Source: Saccharibacillus sp. O23 (GTDB lineage Bacteria; Bacillota; Bacilli; Paenibacillales; Paenibacillaceae). From it: 64,000 bases of DNA. The notes under the pieces were generated by a model that had not been told where the DNA came from, ran no database searches, and worked only from the letters and a program-made list of their open reading frames with translations. The translations under genes and the position numbers were made by a program. Within the stretch, counting starts at the first letter, position 1; each line of letters begins with the position of its first letter. Below are positions 26,717 through 35,391 of this stretch, piece by piece. The stretch spans positions 206,256 to 270,255 of the forward strand of contig NZ_NJDE01000025.1 of assembly GCF_002205895.1 (NCBI RefSeq), written 5' to 3'.

Positions 26717-27587
26717 AAACGACAGCGGCAGCGAACGGCCGGATCTCGGCGAATCCCGGAAGTCCGGCGTTGATCCGGATCAAACGAGACGTCGAAGAAC
26801 GCGCCTACGGCTGACGATCGGACTGGCCGTGCTGCTCGTCGCGGCCTGCATCGCCGCCGTCTGGCTGCTCCTCTCCCCGCCCAAGCAGACCGAAGTCTTC
26901 GACAGACTGCCAAAACGTTATGAATATCTGGAGGTCAAGCAGCCGCAGCAGCCGGAACTGTATATGTTGGTCGCGTCTCCGGAAGACATCCGCCTGCGGG
27001 CCGATCGCCTTCCGCTGCGGCAGATTCCGGCTTACGGGATCAACGGCGGATTTTTCTACGGGAACGACCTGCTGTCGATCGCGGTCATGAACGACAAGCC
27101 GGTCAACGGCGAGCGCGGCGCTTACGGCTCCGGGTGGTTCAACGCCAAATACGCGCGCGGCACGCTGGTCTGGGACGGTACTGACCGCAAATTCTCGGTG
27201 CAGGTCGTCTCGTCCGCCGACGAGATTCGGGTCGAAGATCGCGGCCGTTACTGGGCGCAAGGCGGCGTCAGTCTAAACTTGTCGGACGAAGCGGCCTGGA
27301 GAACGTCGATCGTCGAGCAGCATCTTCCGTTCGCCGACGAGCTGCGGATGCGTTCCGCGCTCGTCTACAACGACGAAGGCAGGCTCTGGCTGATCGTATC
27401 GCCGACGTTGGTCACCGCCGCCGACTTCCGTGCCGCGCTGCTGGAATCCGTTCCCGGTTCGGGACGCGAAGGCATCTTCCTCGACGGAGACGGATCGTCG
27501 CAGATGAATGCCGAAGAACGGGTGCTCACCGGCGACGAGCGCATGGTCGTGCAGATGATCTCGGTAGCGGGCGATTCGCGCGAATGA
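26703..27587 (+). CDS. Phosphodiester glycosidase domain protein (NAGPA-like)
   Basis: A 294-residue protein with a basic cytoplasmic N-terminus (RRRRTRLRL), one membrane helix (about 37-58) and an extracellular NAGPA-type domain. Signature segments are YGINGGFFYG, YWAQGGVSLNL and GIFLDGDGSSQM, as in phosphodiester alpha-GlcNAcases and related bacterial envelope proteins. It probably acts on a phosphodiester-linked sugar of the wall or a phage-like substrate; this is inference from the family. It overlaps the M42 peptidase gene by 14 bp. A terminator follows. Confidence 0.82.
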   Translation: MSEPKNDSGSERPDLGESRKSGVDPDQTRRRRTRLRLTIGLAVLLVAACIAAVWLLLSPPKQTEVFDRLPKRYEYLEVKQPQQPELYMLVASPEDIRLRADRLPLRQIPAYGINGGFFYGNDLLSIAVMNDKPVNGERGAYGSGWFNAKYARGTLVWDGTDRKFSVQVVSSADEIRVEDRGRYWAQGGVSLNLSDEAAWRTSIVEQHLPFADELRMRSALVYNDEGRLWLIVSPTLVTAADFRAALLESVPGSGREGIFLDGDGSSQMNAEERVLTGDERMVVQMISVAGDSRE

Positions 27588-27602
27588 TCTTTATCCAAAC
27601 CA

Positions 27603-27646
27603 AAGAACCTTCATCCTGCGGGAAGCAGCGACGAAGGTTCTTTTTT
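27603..27646 (+). terminator. Terminator after the NAGPA-like gene
   Basis: AAGAACCTTC (27603-27612) pairs with GAAGGTTCTT (27633-27642), followed by T through 27646. It touches the stop codon of the convergent gene. Confidence 0.85.
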
Positions 27647-28158
27647 CATCGGCAAAAAATAAAGCGGTCATAAGCGTTCCACACGTGCGTATCGTCGGCT
27701 ACATACCCTCTCAGCCATAAAACGCCGTCGATGTTCCGAAGATAAAATCCTTTCGGAATTTCGTGATCTTCCGTCAGCGGCGCGGAAACGATCGTGATCG
27801 AACCGTCCGGCGCTTGATGCGTTTTGTTCGCGCTGCTTGAACGTCCTTCCGGTTGGTCCTGCATTTGCAGACGCATATGCGGCCCGAGTTCCAGAGGACA
27901 GAGCCGAAGGTCGCGTTCGAACGCCGCAGCTTGAATCTGAGGCATCGTCGCTCCTTCCGGGAATCCCAGATCGGCCGGGCACAACTCGACGGTCGTCAGA
28001 CGGCTTGCCGTTTCGTCAGTCGTAAACCGATCGTCGGCGAACAGCAGGTCGGCGTATCGGTTCAGCTCGATCGAGTCGGCTTGAAGCTTCTCCAGAAGCT
28101 CCGATTTGGTCAGGCCGCCGATCTGTACGATACGGGTCGCGGCTTCATCGATATTCAT
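27646..28158 (-). CDS. Conserved hypothetical protein (170 aa)
   Basis: A soluble protein beginning MNIDEAATRIVQIGGLTKSELLEKLQ. The central LCPADLGFPEGATMPQIQAAAFERDLRLCPLELGPHMRLQ motif recurs in uncharacterised Bacillota proteins, some mislabelled helicase; I see no helicase motif. A low-complexity linker (EGRSSSANKTHQAPDG) separates it from a C-terminal beta-rich part. The ATG at 28158 has CGGAGGCG upstream; the longer frame to 28254 runs into the neighbour. It lies 89 bp downstream of a GNAT gene in the same direction. Function unknown. Confidence 0.6.
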   Translation of the reverse strand: MNIDEAATRIVQIGGLTKSELLEKLQADSIELNRYADLLFADDRFTTDETASRLTTVELCPADLGFPEGATMPQIQAAAFERDLRLCPLELGPHMRLQMQDQPEGRSSSANKTHQAPDGSITIVSAPLTEDHEIPKGFYLRNIDGVLWLRGYVADDTHVWNAYDRFIFCR

Positions 28159-28247
28159 GTTGTTCTTCGCCTCCGTTTCTTTCTCATCTCTTCTTTGTCT
28201 CTTCCGTATCGCGTTCCTCTGTATGCGATCGATTCGGCAGTACGGGT

Positions 28248-28691
28248 TCACCATTGCAAAATAAAGTCGATCTCCCGGTGCACGGGATCGGGCTCGCCCA
28301 GATCCCGGAATCCCAGTCCTCGATACAGTTTAATCGCGTTCGTATTGTCTTCGTAACACGATACGACGATCTCGCGGTAATCCGTGTTTTGCCGTACCCA
28401 CTCGATTACGCTTCGGATCGCGGCTTTGCCGTACCCCCGAGCCTGATACCGCCGATCGATCAAGAACTGCCACAGCAGCACATTACGAAATTCCTTGTTA
28501 CGCCGCAGCATGACGAAACCTACCATCTGCTCGTCTGCGTAGATCGCGAACGGAACCGCCGTTTCTTGATGGACATACGCTAATGCCAACGATTCGGCCG
28601 CCGAGCGGACCCACCGCTGTTGATCTTCTCCAACTTGCAGCGCCAGACATTCTTTGATGTTTTCCGCACCGATCTTTTTCAAATGAATCAT
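28248..28691 (-). CDS. GNAT family N-acetyltransferase (BltD-like)
   Basis: A 147-residue acetyltransferase. The acetyl-CoA loop is RRYQARGYGKAA (Q/RxxGxG/A), followed by the conserved VSCYEDNTNAIKLYRGLGFRDLG. The N-terminal MIHLKKIGAENIKECLALQV and ERY-type spacing resemble diamine/spermine acetyltransferases such as BltD, but the substrate is not certain. The start is ATG 28691 (GGCTGG upstream); the extension to 28928 is spurious. Divergent from the alpha/beta hydrolase gene. Confidence 0.85.
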   Translation of the reverse strand: MIHLKKIGAENIKECLALQVGEDQQRWVRSAAESLALAYVHQETAVPFAIYADEQMVGFVMLRRNKEFRNVLLWQFLIDRRYQARGYGKAAIRSVIEWVRQNTDYREIVVSCYEDNTNAIKLYRGLGFRDLGEPDPVHREIDFILQW

Positions 28692-28834
28692 GATCCAGCC
28701 TTCTTTCGATTGAATAACAGCCTTGTAAGGCAAATGTAAGACAAATCGATGGTACGCGGCCGGCTTGCCGGATAAGATCGAGACTGAGATCAAGATCCCT
28801 CGACAAACGCTTTTTTTCGCAAAGGAGAATCTGT

Positions 28835-30358
28835 ATGAGAGTGTTTGAACTGCTGCTGTTGGCTTCGAATATCGGTTGGCTGGTCGTGATGCTGATAAGC
28901 AAAAAAGGGCGGCGCAGCATCCCCGCACTCTCGGTCGGCGGAATCGCCGCGCTGCTGCTCGTGTTGCATCTGACTCTGGAAGGTTATCGCATTCAGCTCT
29001 TGCCGCTCTACGCGACGACGATCGGAGCGTCGGCCGTTTCGCTCTATCTTCGCGTCCGATCAGAAAGCCGCCGGAAGTTTCCGCGCTTCGCAGCCGGCTC
29101 CGCTTATACCGCTATGACGCTGATGCTGCTCGCGACGGCGGTTATGCTGTATGTCTTTCCGGTGTTCCGGCTTCCCGAGCCGAGCGGCCGATTCCAAGTC
29201 GGCACGCAGGCTTTCCATTGGATCGACGAAGACCGGGAAGAATCGTTCGCCCGGACGCCAAAAAGCAAACGGGAACTCATGGTCCAAGTCTGGTATCCCG
29301 CGCAAGCCGATTCCCGCAAACATGCTCCCTTTATTCCCACTACCCGAATTCTACGGCCTATGGCGGCCAATTACGGTCTTCCCGGGTTTACGTTCGAATA
29401 TCTGCGGTATGTAACGAGCCATTCTCGGACCCAAGCTCCCGCCGCGGCGGAACAGCCGGCTTACCCTCTGATTCTGGCGAATCCCGGTTTCGGTTCTTCC
29501 CGTTTTCTCCACACGTCGCAGGCGGAAGAGTTGGCGAGCCGCGGATATATCGTCGCCGTGATCGATCATACGTACAACACCTTTGCCACCGAATTCCCCG
29601 ACGGACGGATCACGACCGACGCGACCTCTGCGCTGTTCTCACCGGATCAGAGCTATGCGGAGTCGAGCGCTGCTCGTGACCGATTGGGACGAGTGCTTAC
29701 CGAAGATGCGGAGTTCGTGTTGGACCGCTTCGAGCAGATTCAATCCGGACAGATTCCGAGTCTGCTGCAGGGCAAAATCGATCTGGCGCATATCGGCATA
29801 TTCGGCCATTCGATCGGCGGCGCAACCGCTTACGATACGGCTTACGACGAACGGATCGATGCCGGCATCGACCTCGACGGCGGGCTGTATCGAGTGCATG
29901 AACGAGGCGCTCTGCAGAAACCGTTTCTGTTCTTGAACTCGGCGAGCGAAGCCCGGAGACTGCAAAGGATCTTGGAAGATCGGCCTTACACCGATACGGA
30001 GCTTACAGAGATGGGTTCGACCCGGGAATGGGAAGAACAAGTCGCGGCAGGCAAAAAAGCCGAACTCGAGCGCATGCGCGAAGCCGTCGATCACGGCGGA
30101 CAAGCGCTGTATATCGACGGCACGGAACATTTGAATTTTACAGACGCGCAGTTCGTTTCTCCCGTATTCAAGCTGCTCGGCGCAACCGGATCGATCTCGC
30201 CGAAGCGAGCCGACGCCGTGATCGACGCGTATATGCTCGACTTTTTCGATACCTATTTGAAAGGTCAAAAAGGCGAGCTGCTGCGTGGCACGGACTCCCG
30301 TTTTCCGGAAGTTAGATTCTTGTTCGAGGCGCCGGATTCACGAGAGACGACCGACTAA
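28835..30358 (+). CDS. Membrane-anchored alpha/beta hydrolase (PAF-acetylhydrolase-like)
   Basis: A 507-residue protein. Residues 1-115 carry about four membrane helices. The rest is an alpha/beta hydrolase of the platelet-activating-factor acetylhydrolase type II family, with oxyanion segment LILANPGFGSSRF, nucleophile elbow GIFGHSIGGATAY (Ser about 325), an Asp in the GIDLDGG strand and the catalytic His in GTEHLNFTD. It is probably an extracytoplasmic esterase or lipase. AAAGGAGAATC precedes the ATG. Confidence 0.82.
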   Translation: MRVFELLLLASNIGWLVVMLISKKGRRSIPALSVGGIAALLLVLHLTLEGYRIQLLPLYATTIGASAVSLYLRVRSESRRKFPRFAAGSAYTAMTLMLLATAVMLYVFPVFRLPEPSGRFQVGTQAFHWIDEDREESFARTPKSKRELMVQVWYPAQADSRKHAPFIPTTRILRPMAANYGLPGFTFEYLRYVTSHSRTQAPAAAEQPAYPLILANPGFGSSRFLHTSQAEELASRGYIVAVIDHTYNTFATEFPDGRITTDATSALFSPDQSYAESSAARDRLGRVLTEDAEFVLDRFEQIQSGQIPSLLQGKIDLAHIGIFGHSIGGATAYDTAYDERIDAGIDLDGGLYRVHERGALQKPFLFLNSASEARRLQRILEDRPYTDTELTEMGSTREWEEQVAAGKKAELERMREAVDHGGQALYIDGTEHLNFTDAQFVSPVFKLLGATGSISPKRADAVIDAYMLDFFDTYLKGQKGELLRGTDSRFPEVRFLFEAPDSRETTD

Positions 30359-30425
30359 CAGGGAGCAGCGAAGAAGAACCGTATCCGGTCCTTTTTTGCC
30401 GCCGTGACCCGTCCGAGAAAGATGT

Positions 30426-30860
30426 TTACTCCGGCTGATCGGGATCGTAGCGCATTACCCAATATTCCGCTCCCGGTTCGCCCTGCTCGACGACGGGTTT
30501 CCAACCTCTTTTTTGATAAAAAGCTAATGCTTTATGATTCTCCGACACGCATTTCAACGTTACCGGCGCGCCCAATTCTTCGACCGATTGCTTGAGCAAG
30601 CGATCGCCCGCGCCTTTGCCTGCCGCGTCCGGATGCACGAAAAGATTATGGATGAACCGATCCGGTACGTAGAGCGAAGCGAAGCCCAGAATCCGGGAAT
30701 CTTCCTCCGCTATCAGAATCCGCTCCTCGGCCGTATGCCGGTCGAAATCGTCAAGAGTCATCAGACTCCCGTCCTCCCAATGAAAACTGTGACGACGCGA
30801 ATCCAGATAAATTTTTCTCAACTGCGGGTAATCGGCTGTAGTGGCTTCACGAACGAACAT
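30426..30860 (-). CDS. GNAT family N-acetyltransferase
   Basis: A 144-residue acetyltransferase: VREATTADYPQLRKIY at the N-terminus, strand 4 and the CoA loop HNLFVHPDAAGKGAGDRLL, then SENHKALAFYQKRGWKPV. The call to the GNAT fold is firm; the substrate is unknown. AAAGGAGGAATCGG precedes the ATG. It is divergent from the VOC-family gene. Confidence 0.88.
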   Translation of the reverse strand: MFVREATTADYPQLRKIYLDSRRHSFHWEDGSLMTLDDFDRHTAEERILIAEEDSRILGFASLYVPDRFIHNLFVHPDAAGKGAGDRLLKQSVEELGAPVTLKCVSENHKALAFYQKRGWKPVVEQGEPGAEYWVMRYDPDQPE

Positions 30861-30991
30861 CCGATTCCTCCTTTCGGGTATTGAACTTGTACTTTTTTAT
30901 TATAAACCCTAACCGTTCCCGAATGAATGGGGTTAAACTATTTTCGACATTAACATGCAAACACAAACCTATAGGAAGAGGTGTTGGGCCA

Positions 30992-31411
30992 ATGGCGTTA
31001 ACCTCCGTATTCACGAGCCTCAATCTGCCCGTCGCAAACGTCGCGCAATCGAAAGTTTTTTTCACCGGACTCGGATTCGCGCTTAACCCGCAGTTCCCCG
31101 ACAACGATACTTCGGCAGCCGTCATGCTCGGCGATCATCTGCAAGCGATGCTGATCGATCGAACGTTCTTCAATACGCTGACGGACAAAGACACCGTCGA
31201 TACGAGCAAGTATGCCCAGATGACGATCGCGCTGGCTTTCGACAGCCGCGAACAAGTGGATCACATCGTGAATACGGCGGTATCGCTCGGCGGAAAATTG
31301 CATGCGGAACCCGAAGAACACGAGTCGATGTATCATTGGGGATTCGTGGATCTCGACGGGCATCTGTGGGCGATCAACTGTATGGACATGAAGAATACGA
31401 CGCAAGCTTAA
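30992..31411 (+). CDS. VOC family protein (glyoxalase/bleomycin-resistance fold)
   Basis: A 139-residue protein with paired beta-alpha-beta-beta-beta modules: VFTSLNLPVANVAQSKVFFTGLGFALNP and YHWGFVDLDGHLWAINCMDM. This type resembles the PhnB/lactoylglutathione-lyase-like extradiol superfamily. The last strands keep the DLDGHxW motif, but the N-terminal metal ligand is Asn-rich rather than His, so metal binding is doubtful. The ATG at 30992 follows AGGAAGAGGTG; the frame back to 30881 has no start signal. Confidence 0.82.
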   Translation: MALTSVFTSLNLPVANVAQSKVFFTGLGFALNPQFPDNDTSAAVMLGDHLQAMLIDRTFFNTLTDKDTVDTSKYAQMTIALAFDSREQVDHIVNTAVSLGGKLHAEPEEHESMYHWGFVDLDGHLWAINCMDMKNTTQA

Positions 31412-31446
31412 GATCAACGACGGATCGTATCTGAATTCGAAAAAGA

Positions 31447-31479
31447 AGACGCCCGGAATGTTCCGCGGCGTCTTTTTGT
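31447..31479. terminator. Terminator between convergent VOC and SRPBCC genes
   Basis: AAGACGCC-CGGAA ... TTCCG-CGGCGTCTTTTT forms a stem with T on the plus strand and A-rich sequence upstream, so it may act both ways. Confidence 0.8.
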
Positions 31480-31485
31480 CGACGT

Positions 31486-31911
31486 TCAGTTCTGTTCGGT
31501 ATACGCTTTGAAATGGTTCAAGATGGCCTGCCAGCCCGCCTGCTGCATCTCGACAGGATTTGCGGTCTCCGCATCGAACGTCTGAACGACCTTCGTCGTA
31601 CCTCCTTGATCCGCGAACGCGATATCGACTCTTCTTCCGTCTCCGATCGTATAACCGATCTGCTCATGCTCCTTCACGACATCGTAAACGCCGCCGAAAT
31701 CAAACCCCATGCTGCCGTCTTTCGCTTCCATGCGGGTCAGAAAAGTGCCGCCGACGCGCAGATCGTTCTCGGCTCTCGGCGCATGCCAATCTTCGGACGC
31801 TTGATTCCACTTCGTGATATGTTCCGGTTCGGTCCAATAACGCCATACTTTCTCGATGGGAGCTTCGATAACGGCCTGCACGGTGACTTTCGTCGGTTCG
31901 CTGATTTCCAT
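31486..31911 (-). CDS. SRPBCC / AHSA1 domain protein
   Basis: A 141-residue START-like protein: TKVTVQAVIEAPIEKVWRYWTEPEHITKWNQASEDWH, then FDFGGVYDVVKEHEQIGYTI and GWQAILNHFKAYTE. It belongs to the Aha1-homology/CalC branch of the SRPBCC superfamily, which binds hydrophobic ligands in a deep pocket; the ligand is unknown. Start chosen at ATG 31911 with GCGAGGTG upstream; the longer frame to 31962 overlaps fosB. Confidence 0.88.
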   Translation of the reverse strand: MEISEPTKVTVQAVIEAPIEKVWRYWTEPEHITKWNQASEDWHAPRAENDLRVGGTFLTRMEAKDGSMGFDFGGVYDVVKEHEQIGYTIGDGRRVDIAFADQGGTTKVVQTFDAETANPVEMQQAGWQAILNHFKAYTEQN

Positions 31912-31958
31912 TTCGATTGGACACCTCGCTTGATGATTGGGATTGGAGGATCGATGGT

Positions 31959-32387
31959 TCAAAACGGATCGAAAAAGGTCATATGCTTCTTGTCCGCTCG
32001 ATAATATTCTAAACGATCTGCCAAGGTTCCGGTATGAAATTCGAATTTATGTCCGTTGGGATCGGTGAAATAAATAGACTGTCGATCCTCTTCGGCTCTT
32101 GCCCGGCCTTCCAAGATGTTGACGTTCAGTCGAACCAATCGCTCGTAAGCTTGGTCGAATTCTTCTGGCTTAATCGTAAACGCGATATGCGTATAAGATT
32201 GATGGATCTCGTTTCGAGGAATATCCTCTTCTTCGTTCAGCGCGATCCACGTGCCGGCCAGATCGAAATAAGCCAGTTTTCTTCCTTTGACCAATATCTC
32301 GGCACCGAATACGTTCCGATAGAACTCGATCGACGTATTCAAATCCGAGACCGAAAAACACATATGATTCAGTCCTTGGATCTGCAT
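31959..32387 (-). CDS. fosB: Fosfomycin resistance metallothiol transferase FosB
   Basis: A 142-residue VOC-fold enzyme closely following Fos[62 protein letters not shown] and [13 protein letters not shown]. The metal ligands are H8, H67 and E116. FosB opens the epoxide of fosfomycin with bacillithiol in the cytoplasm. Presence suggests a bacillithiol-making organism. AAGGAGCAACCC precedes the ATG. It sits in a run of small accessory genes but is not flanked by mobile elements. Confidence 0.93.
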   Translation of the reverse strand: MQIQGLNHMCFSVSDLNTSIEFYRNVFGAEILVKGRKLAYFDLAGTWIALNEEEDIPRNEIHQSYTHIAFTIKPEEFDQAYERLVRLNVNILEGRARAEEDRQSIYFTDPNGHKFEFHTGTLADRLEYYRADKKHMTFFDPF

Positions 32388-32433
32388 AGGGTTGCTCCTT
32401 GCTTGGAGGATTTGGGATTATTGCGTTGGGGGC

Positions 32434-32781
32434 TTATGCGTCTGCCAATCTTATTCGGATACCGAGCGCGCCCCACTTACGTTCTTGTTCAGGCGTATAG
32501 ATCTCATAGGTGCCTTCGATCATCTCGGCCGTCGACCATCCTTCGCAGTCCATCTCTTCGAAAGGGACGGCACGATATAAGTCTTCGAATGTTCCGTGTG
32601 GGTACAACGCTTCTACGATCACAGTCACTTTACGCTGCCGATCCGGCAGACATTCGAACTGAATCGTATCGCCTACGCTGATCATTCTTCGCTTCTCGTC
32701 GTTCAGACGAACTTCGACAGATTTGCGTCCCGAGCAGGTCGAATCGAAATACTCGGGGTATAAAGTCATGATATGGTTCAT
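32434..32781 (-). CDS. ASCH domain protein
   Basis: A 115-residue PUA-like protein. The YFDSTCSGRKSVEVRLNDEKRRMISVGDTIQFE segment is the ASCH signature (G-K-K-x-x-E-x-R ... G-D). ASCH domains are thought to bind RNA or modified nucleotides; some are amidohydrolases acting on acetylated cytidine. The C-terminal GTYEIYTPEQERKWGALGIRIRL closes the barrel. No partner gene is evident. Confidence 0.85.
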   Translation of the reverse strand: MNHIMTLYPEYFDSTCSGRKSVEVRLNDEKRRMISVGDTIQFECLPDRQRKVTVIVEALYPHGTFEDLYRAVPFEEMDCEGWSTAEMIEGTYEIYTPEQERKWGALGIRIRLADA

Positions 32782-32829
32782 GGGATATGCTCCGGGTCCG
32801 AATATTTTAGAAAAGCTTGCTGTATTTTT

Positions 32830-33021
32830 TTAGTTTTCAATTTGATCAGATACGTTCGCCATACCTCTCCGATCGAGCTGAGTGAATCGGTGTATAAAAA
32901 GCTCCCGTTCGATCGTCTGCAGCACCGGATACCGCTGATATTGGCTCCGAAGGAAAGAAATTAAAGACTGCTTGCGATCGAGCAAAGTCTCATCCAGATC
33001 AAATAAGATTCCTTTTATCAT
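32830..33021 (-). pseudogene. Truncated HAD-family hydrolase
   Basis: Only 63 residues remain: MIKGILFDLDETLLDRKQSL carries HAD motif I (DLDET), followed by a helical cap start (YQRYPVLQTIERELFIHRFTQLDRRG), then an unrelated tail to a stop. HAD hydrolases of this type are about 220-240 residues, so motifs II-IV are missing. The downstream sequence (32782-32829) holds no continuation. It is likely a decayed gene; a functional 63-residue fragment is improbable. Confidence 0.7.
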
Positions 33022-33081
33022 GGTTTCGTCCTCTGAGATCTGTCTTATCACGCGGCAGCGTCGAGTTAACGATCTTCATTT

Positions 33082-33549
33082 CTATTCGAATAACTGCACC
33101 TTGACGTCTTTGCGATCCATCGAAATATAGGTATGCAATTGGCCTCTGTGATGGTAGACATGACCTAAGATTTCCAACAGCCATTCGAACCTTGTGTACT
33201 CGACTCCCCAGTAAGACTTTTTCTGTTCGAACAATTCTTCTTCCGAATAACGAGAGAACGTTTCGACGAGTTCGTTGTAATTCGCGAGCAGGCTCTTCTT
33301 GATCTCTGCGATCGTGGTCGGAGCGTTACTTGCGTAATATAGGTCCATCTCGGTCGACGTCGCTTCATTCGAAATCAACAGATCCGCTTGGCAGATCAGA
33401 GCGATATGAGACAGCAGTTCGGCGTAGGATCTCTTGCCGTTGATCGGCGTGGATTCCAAGTCGGCGTCAGACAACTGATCGAGCATTTCGTCAACGGAAT
33501 CGATCGCGATTTTAATTTGGTGAAAAACCGGAGTTAGATATGTATTCAT
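33082..33549 (-). CDS. DinB family protein
   Basis: A 155-residue four-helix-bundle protein. Metal ligands of the DinB fold are visible as SHIAL (His ~48) and HVYHHRGQLH (two His near 130-138). DinB-like proteins are putative thiol-dependent S-transferases, often with bacillithiol in Bacillota, which fits the nearby fosB. The N-terminus MNTYLTPVFHQIKIAIDS is typical. GCGAGGAAATC precedes the ATG. Confidence 0.85.
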   Translation of the reverse strand: MNTYLTPVFHQIKIAIDSVDEMLDQLSDADLESTPINGKRSYAELLSHIALICQADLLISNEATSTEMDLYYASNAPTTIAEIKKSLLANYNELVETFSRYSEEELFEQKKSYWGVEYTRFEWLLEILGHVYHHRGQLHTYISMDRKDVKVQLFE

Positions 33550-33591
33550 GATTTCCTCGCTTTTCTGTTTGGTTCTCGTCCAGCCTGTCGA

Positions 33592-33892
33592 TCAATGGCT
33601 TTCAGAGATACGGTCATGTGTACTTATAGCGACCTCGGCCATTTCTTTTAACTTAGCCTTATCTAAGCCTTTTACTCCAAAATCTTTGGCTATACTTTCG
33701 AAGTACGCCCAATCGTTATTTCTTTTACGGCCCGTATTTCTTGGATCAGATTAGAAAATTCGTCGCGCCCTTCTAGATCGATATACAATTCGCTAACTGT
33801 TCAAATCCCGCTTCGTTCGGCTTATGACCGATGCCCGCAAAACTAGCGATATAGTGCTCGAAGTAACCTTTGGGATATTTATCGTTTTCCAT
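33592..33892 (-). pseudogene. Frameshifted small gene, two single-base losses
   Basis: On the minus strand from ATG 33892 the frame reads MENDKYPKGYFEHYIASFAG...GFEQLA, then hits a stop. Coding resumes in a second frame (ELYIDLEGRDEFSNLIQEIRAVK) and then a third (NNDWAYFESIAKDFGVKGLDKAKLKEMAEVAIS...) to TGA at 33592-33594. One base is missing near 33787 and one in an A run near 33722. The joined product would be about 100 residues; I do not recognise it. GGAGAATCATA precedes the ATG. Between 33893 and 34098 I see only a short open tail (MLDLQETLWESYSVDNPIEE on the minus strand, about 33990-34056), perhaps another remnant. Confidence 0.65.
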
Positions 33893-34098
33893 TATGATTC
33901 TCCTTTGATTGCACAGATCCTATTTGATCAGTGACGTTTCCGCTATAAGGTTCCAGCTGCGACACGCTTCGGTCCACAGAATTTTTTGTCTAAATCGCTT
34001 CTTCGATAGGGTTATCTACTGAATATGATTCCCATAAAGTCTCTTGTAGATCAAGCATGAGTAGGATGTCTTCTCAAGGAATCGATCACCCTGAATGA

Positions 34099-34635
34099 CT
34101 ACAACGCCTTGATTAGCTCTAAATTCGCATAAGTCGTTTCCGAACATTCACGATCCCCATAGACCCCGCTTGCCTGATTAAATCCCGATTTAATCCAAAA
34201 CTTTAAAGCCGGCCAATTTTTCAAAGCTACGTTGATCCGAATTTCTGTATATCCCAAAGCTGCGGTTACCTCCGCAAATCGATTGACGACTTCTTGTCCG
34301 AAACCTTGCTTCTGAATCGTTTTATCGATATACAAAAATTCAAGATATACAGCATCTGTAGACGGGAAACCATGATAGACGCTCAATATTCCGATGATCT
34401 GTTGATCTTCTTGATTTCGAATCGTTTGAATTTTGTAGTTTTCCAATTTACCGTTCGGAGGCAGGTTTCCTTTGAAGAAACAATCTTTAATATGCTCGGG
34501 GTTGTAGATTTCGCCATCCCACTGGTTCATATATCGACTTGTTTCATAAAGGTCTTGTACCTCCGGAATTTCGTCTTCTTTCAAATCGGTCATCGTAAGC
34601 CTTTGGGAATTCCATTTGTCTGAGATGAGTTTCAT
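34099..34635 (-). CDS. GNAT family N-acetyltransferase beside the attC array
   Basis: A 178-residue acetyltransferase: YKIQTIRNQEDQQIIGILSVYHG, then YLEFLYIDKTIQKQGFGQEVVNRF (CoA loop QxxGxG) and NVALKNWPALKFWIKSGF. Codon use is more AT-rich than the core chromosome but less so than the array. AGAAGGAGC precedes the ATG. It lies just left of the leftmost attC-like site (34673-34756), whose minus-strand 3' end points at this gene. It could be the last cassette gene with its own attC lost, or flanking chromosome; I cannot decide. Confidence 0.85.
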   Translation of the reverse strand: MKLISDKWNSQRLTMTDLKEDEIPEVQDLYETSRYMNQWDGEIYNPEHIKDCFFKGNLPPNGKLENYKIQTIRNQEDQQIIGILSVYHGFPSTDAVYLEFLYIDKTIQKQGFGQEVVNRFAEVTAALGYTEIRINVALKNWPALKFWIKSGFNQASGVYGDRECSETTYANLELIKAL

Positions 34636-34672
34636 GGTTTTGCTCCTTCTTCTTTTGCTTTTTAGATTATTC

Positions 34673-34756
34673 GAATAACGTTCTTCTATTCACACTGAAT
34701 ATTTGGCGAATACCGGGTCAAAGGCGTACGCCCGGCGCATGAACATGTTGTTATAG
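34673..34756 (-). repeat. attC-like site 1 (leftmost, divergent)
   Basis: Bounded by GAATAAC (34673-34679) and GTTATAG (34750-34756), 84 bp. The ends and the CAAAGGCGTACGCCCG segment match the other sites, but the middle has diverged. The stop codon of the adjacent cassette gene (TAA, 34751-34753) lies inside the GTTATAG box. Confidence 0.65.
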
Positions 34757-35356
34757 GATGTCGGAAGCTTCGTTAAAAGAACGAGTAAGTTCTATATAGC
34801 TCTTCCTCAACTCAATATAGTAACCATCGGATTTCCAGCAATCGTCTAGTTCTTTATAGATCTCTTTGATAGTATTCTTTGGTTCACCACAATTCCTAAG
34901 CAGCCATTCCTTAATATAATCTATGTCTCTATTCTCGTCTTCCCACAAGAAATCCATAATTCCCGACTCTCTTGCAGCACTATCCGGACAATAAATAGCG
35001 TATGGTGCGTCAAAATACTCCATAAGCTCAATAGATATATTCCTTAAGTGTGTTTGAAAATCAATCTCTAAATCATTTATTAAAAACGTAATCCATCTGG
35101 TATAATGCGACACCATACAAACCTTCTCTGAAAAGGTGAATTCGAGATGATAAGGACCGCTTAGCTCTAAGGTGCCTCCAAACTCATCAACCCTAATACT
35201 CCAAGTTTCTTGTTTATCATTTGAATTGACCTTACGTAATTCCTTAATAAACTTGTCAACATGACTCAGCTGATTATTATTTAAGTCAAAACACATTTTG
35301 TCTATTTCATATTTGGTCAACGAATGACCTATGTATGCTGTGAAATCCATCCCCAT
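34751..35356 (-). CDS. Cassette protein, hypothetical (201 aa)
   Basis: A soluble, AT-rich-coded protein starting MGMDFTAYIGHSLTKYEIDK. I do not recognise it. It has a beta-rich centre (WSIRVDEFGGTLELSGPYHLEFTFSEKVCMVSHYTRWITFL) and a helical C-terminal half. GGAGGC lies six bases before the ATG. Its TAA stop sits within the attC-like box of site 1, and its start is ~35 bp from site 2, a compact cassette layout. No catalytic motif, signal peptide or membrane helix is visible. Confidence 0.7.
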   Translation of the reverse strand: MGMDFTAYIGHSLTKYEIDKMCFDLNNNQLSHVDKFIKELRKVNSNDKQETWSIRVDEFGGTLELSGPYHLEFTFSEKVCMVSHYTRWITFLINDLEIDFQTHLRNISIELMEYFDAPYAIYCPDSAARESGIMDFLWEDENRDIDYIKEWLLRNCGEPKNTIKEIYKELDDCWKSDGYYIELRKSYIELTRSFNEASDIL

Positions 35357-35391
35357 TGAGCTGCCTCCAAAACATGGTTTCGTTCGATTTC

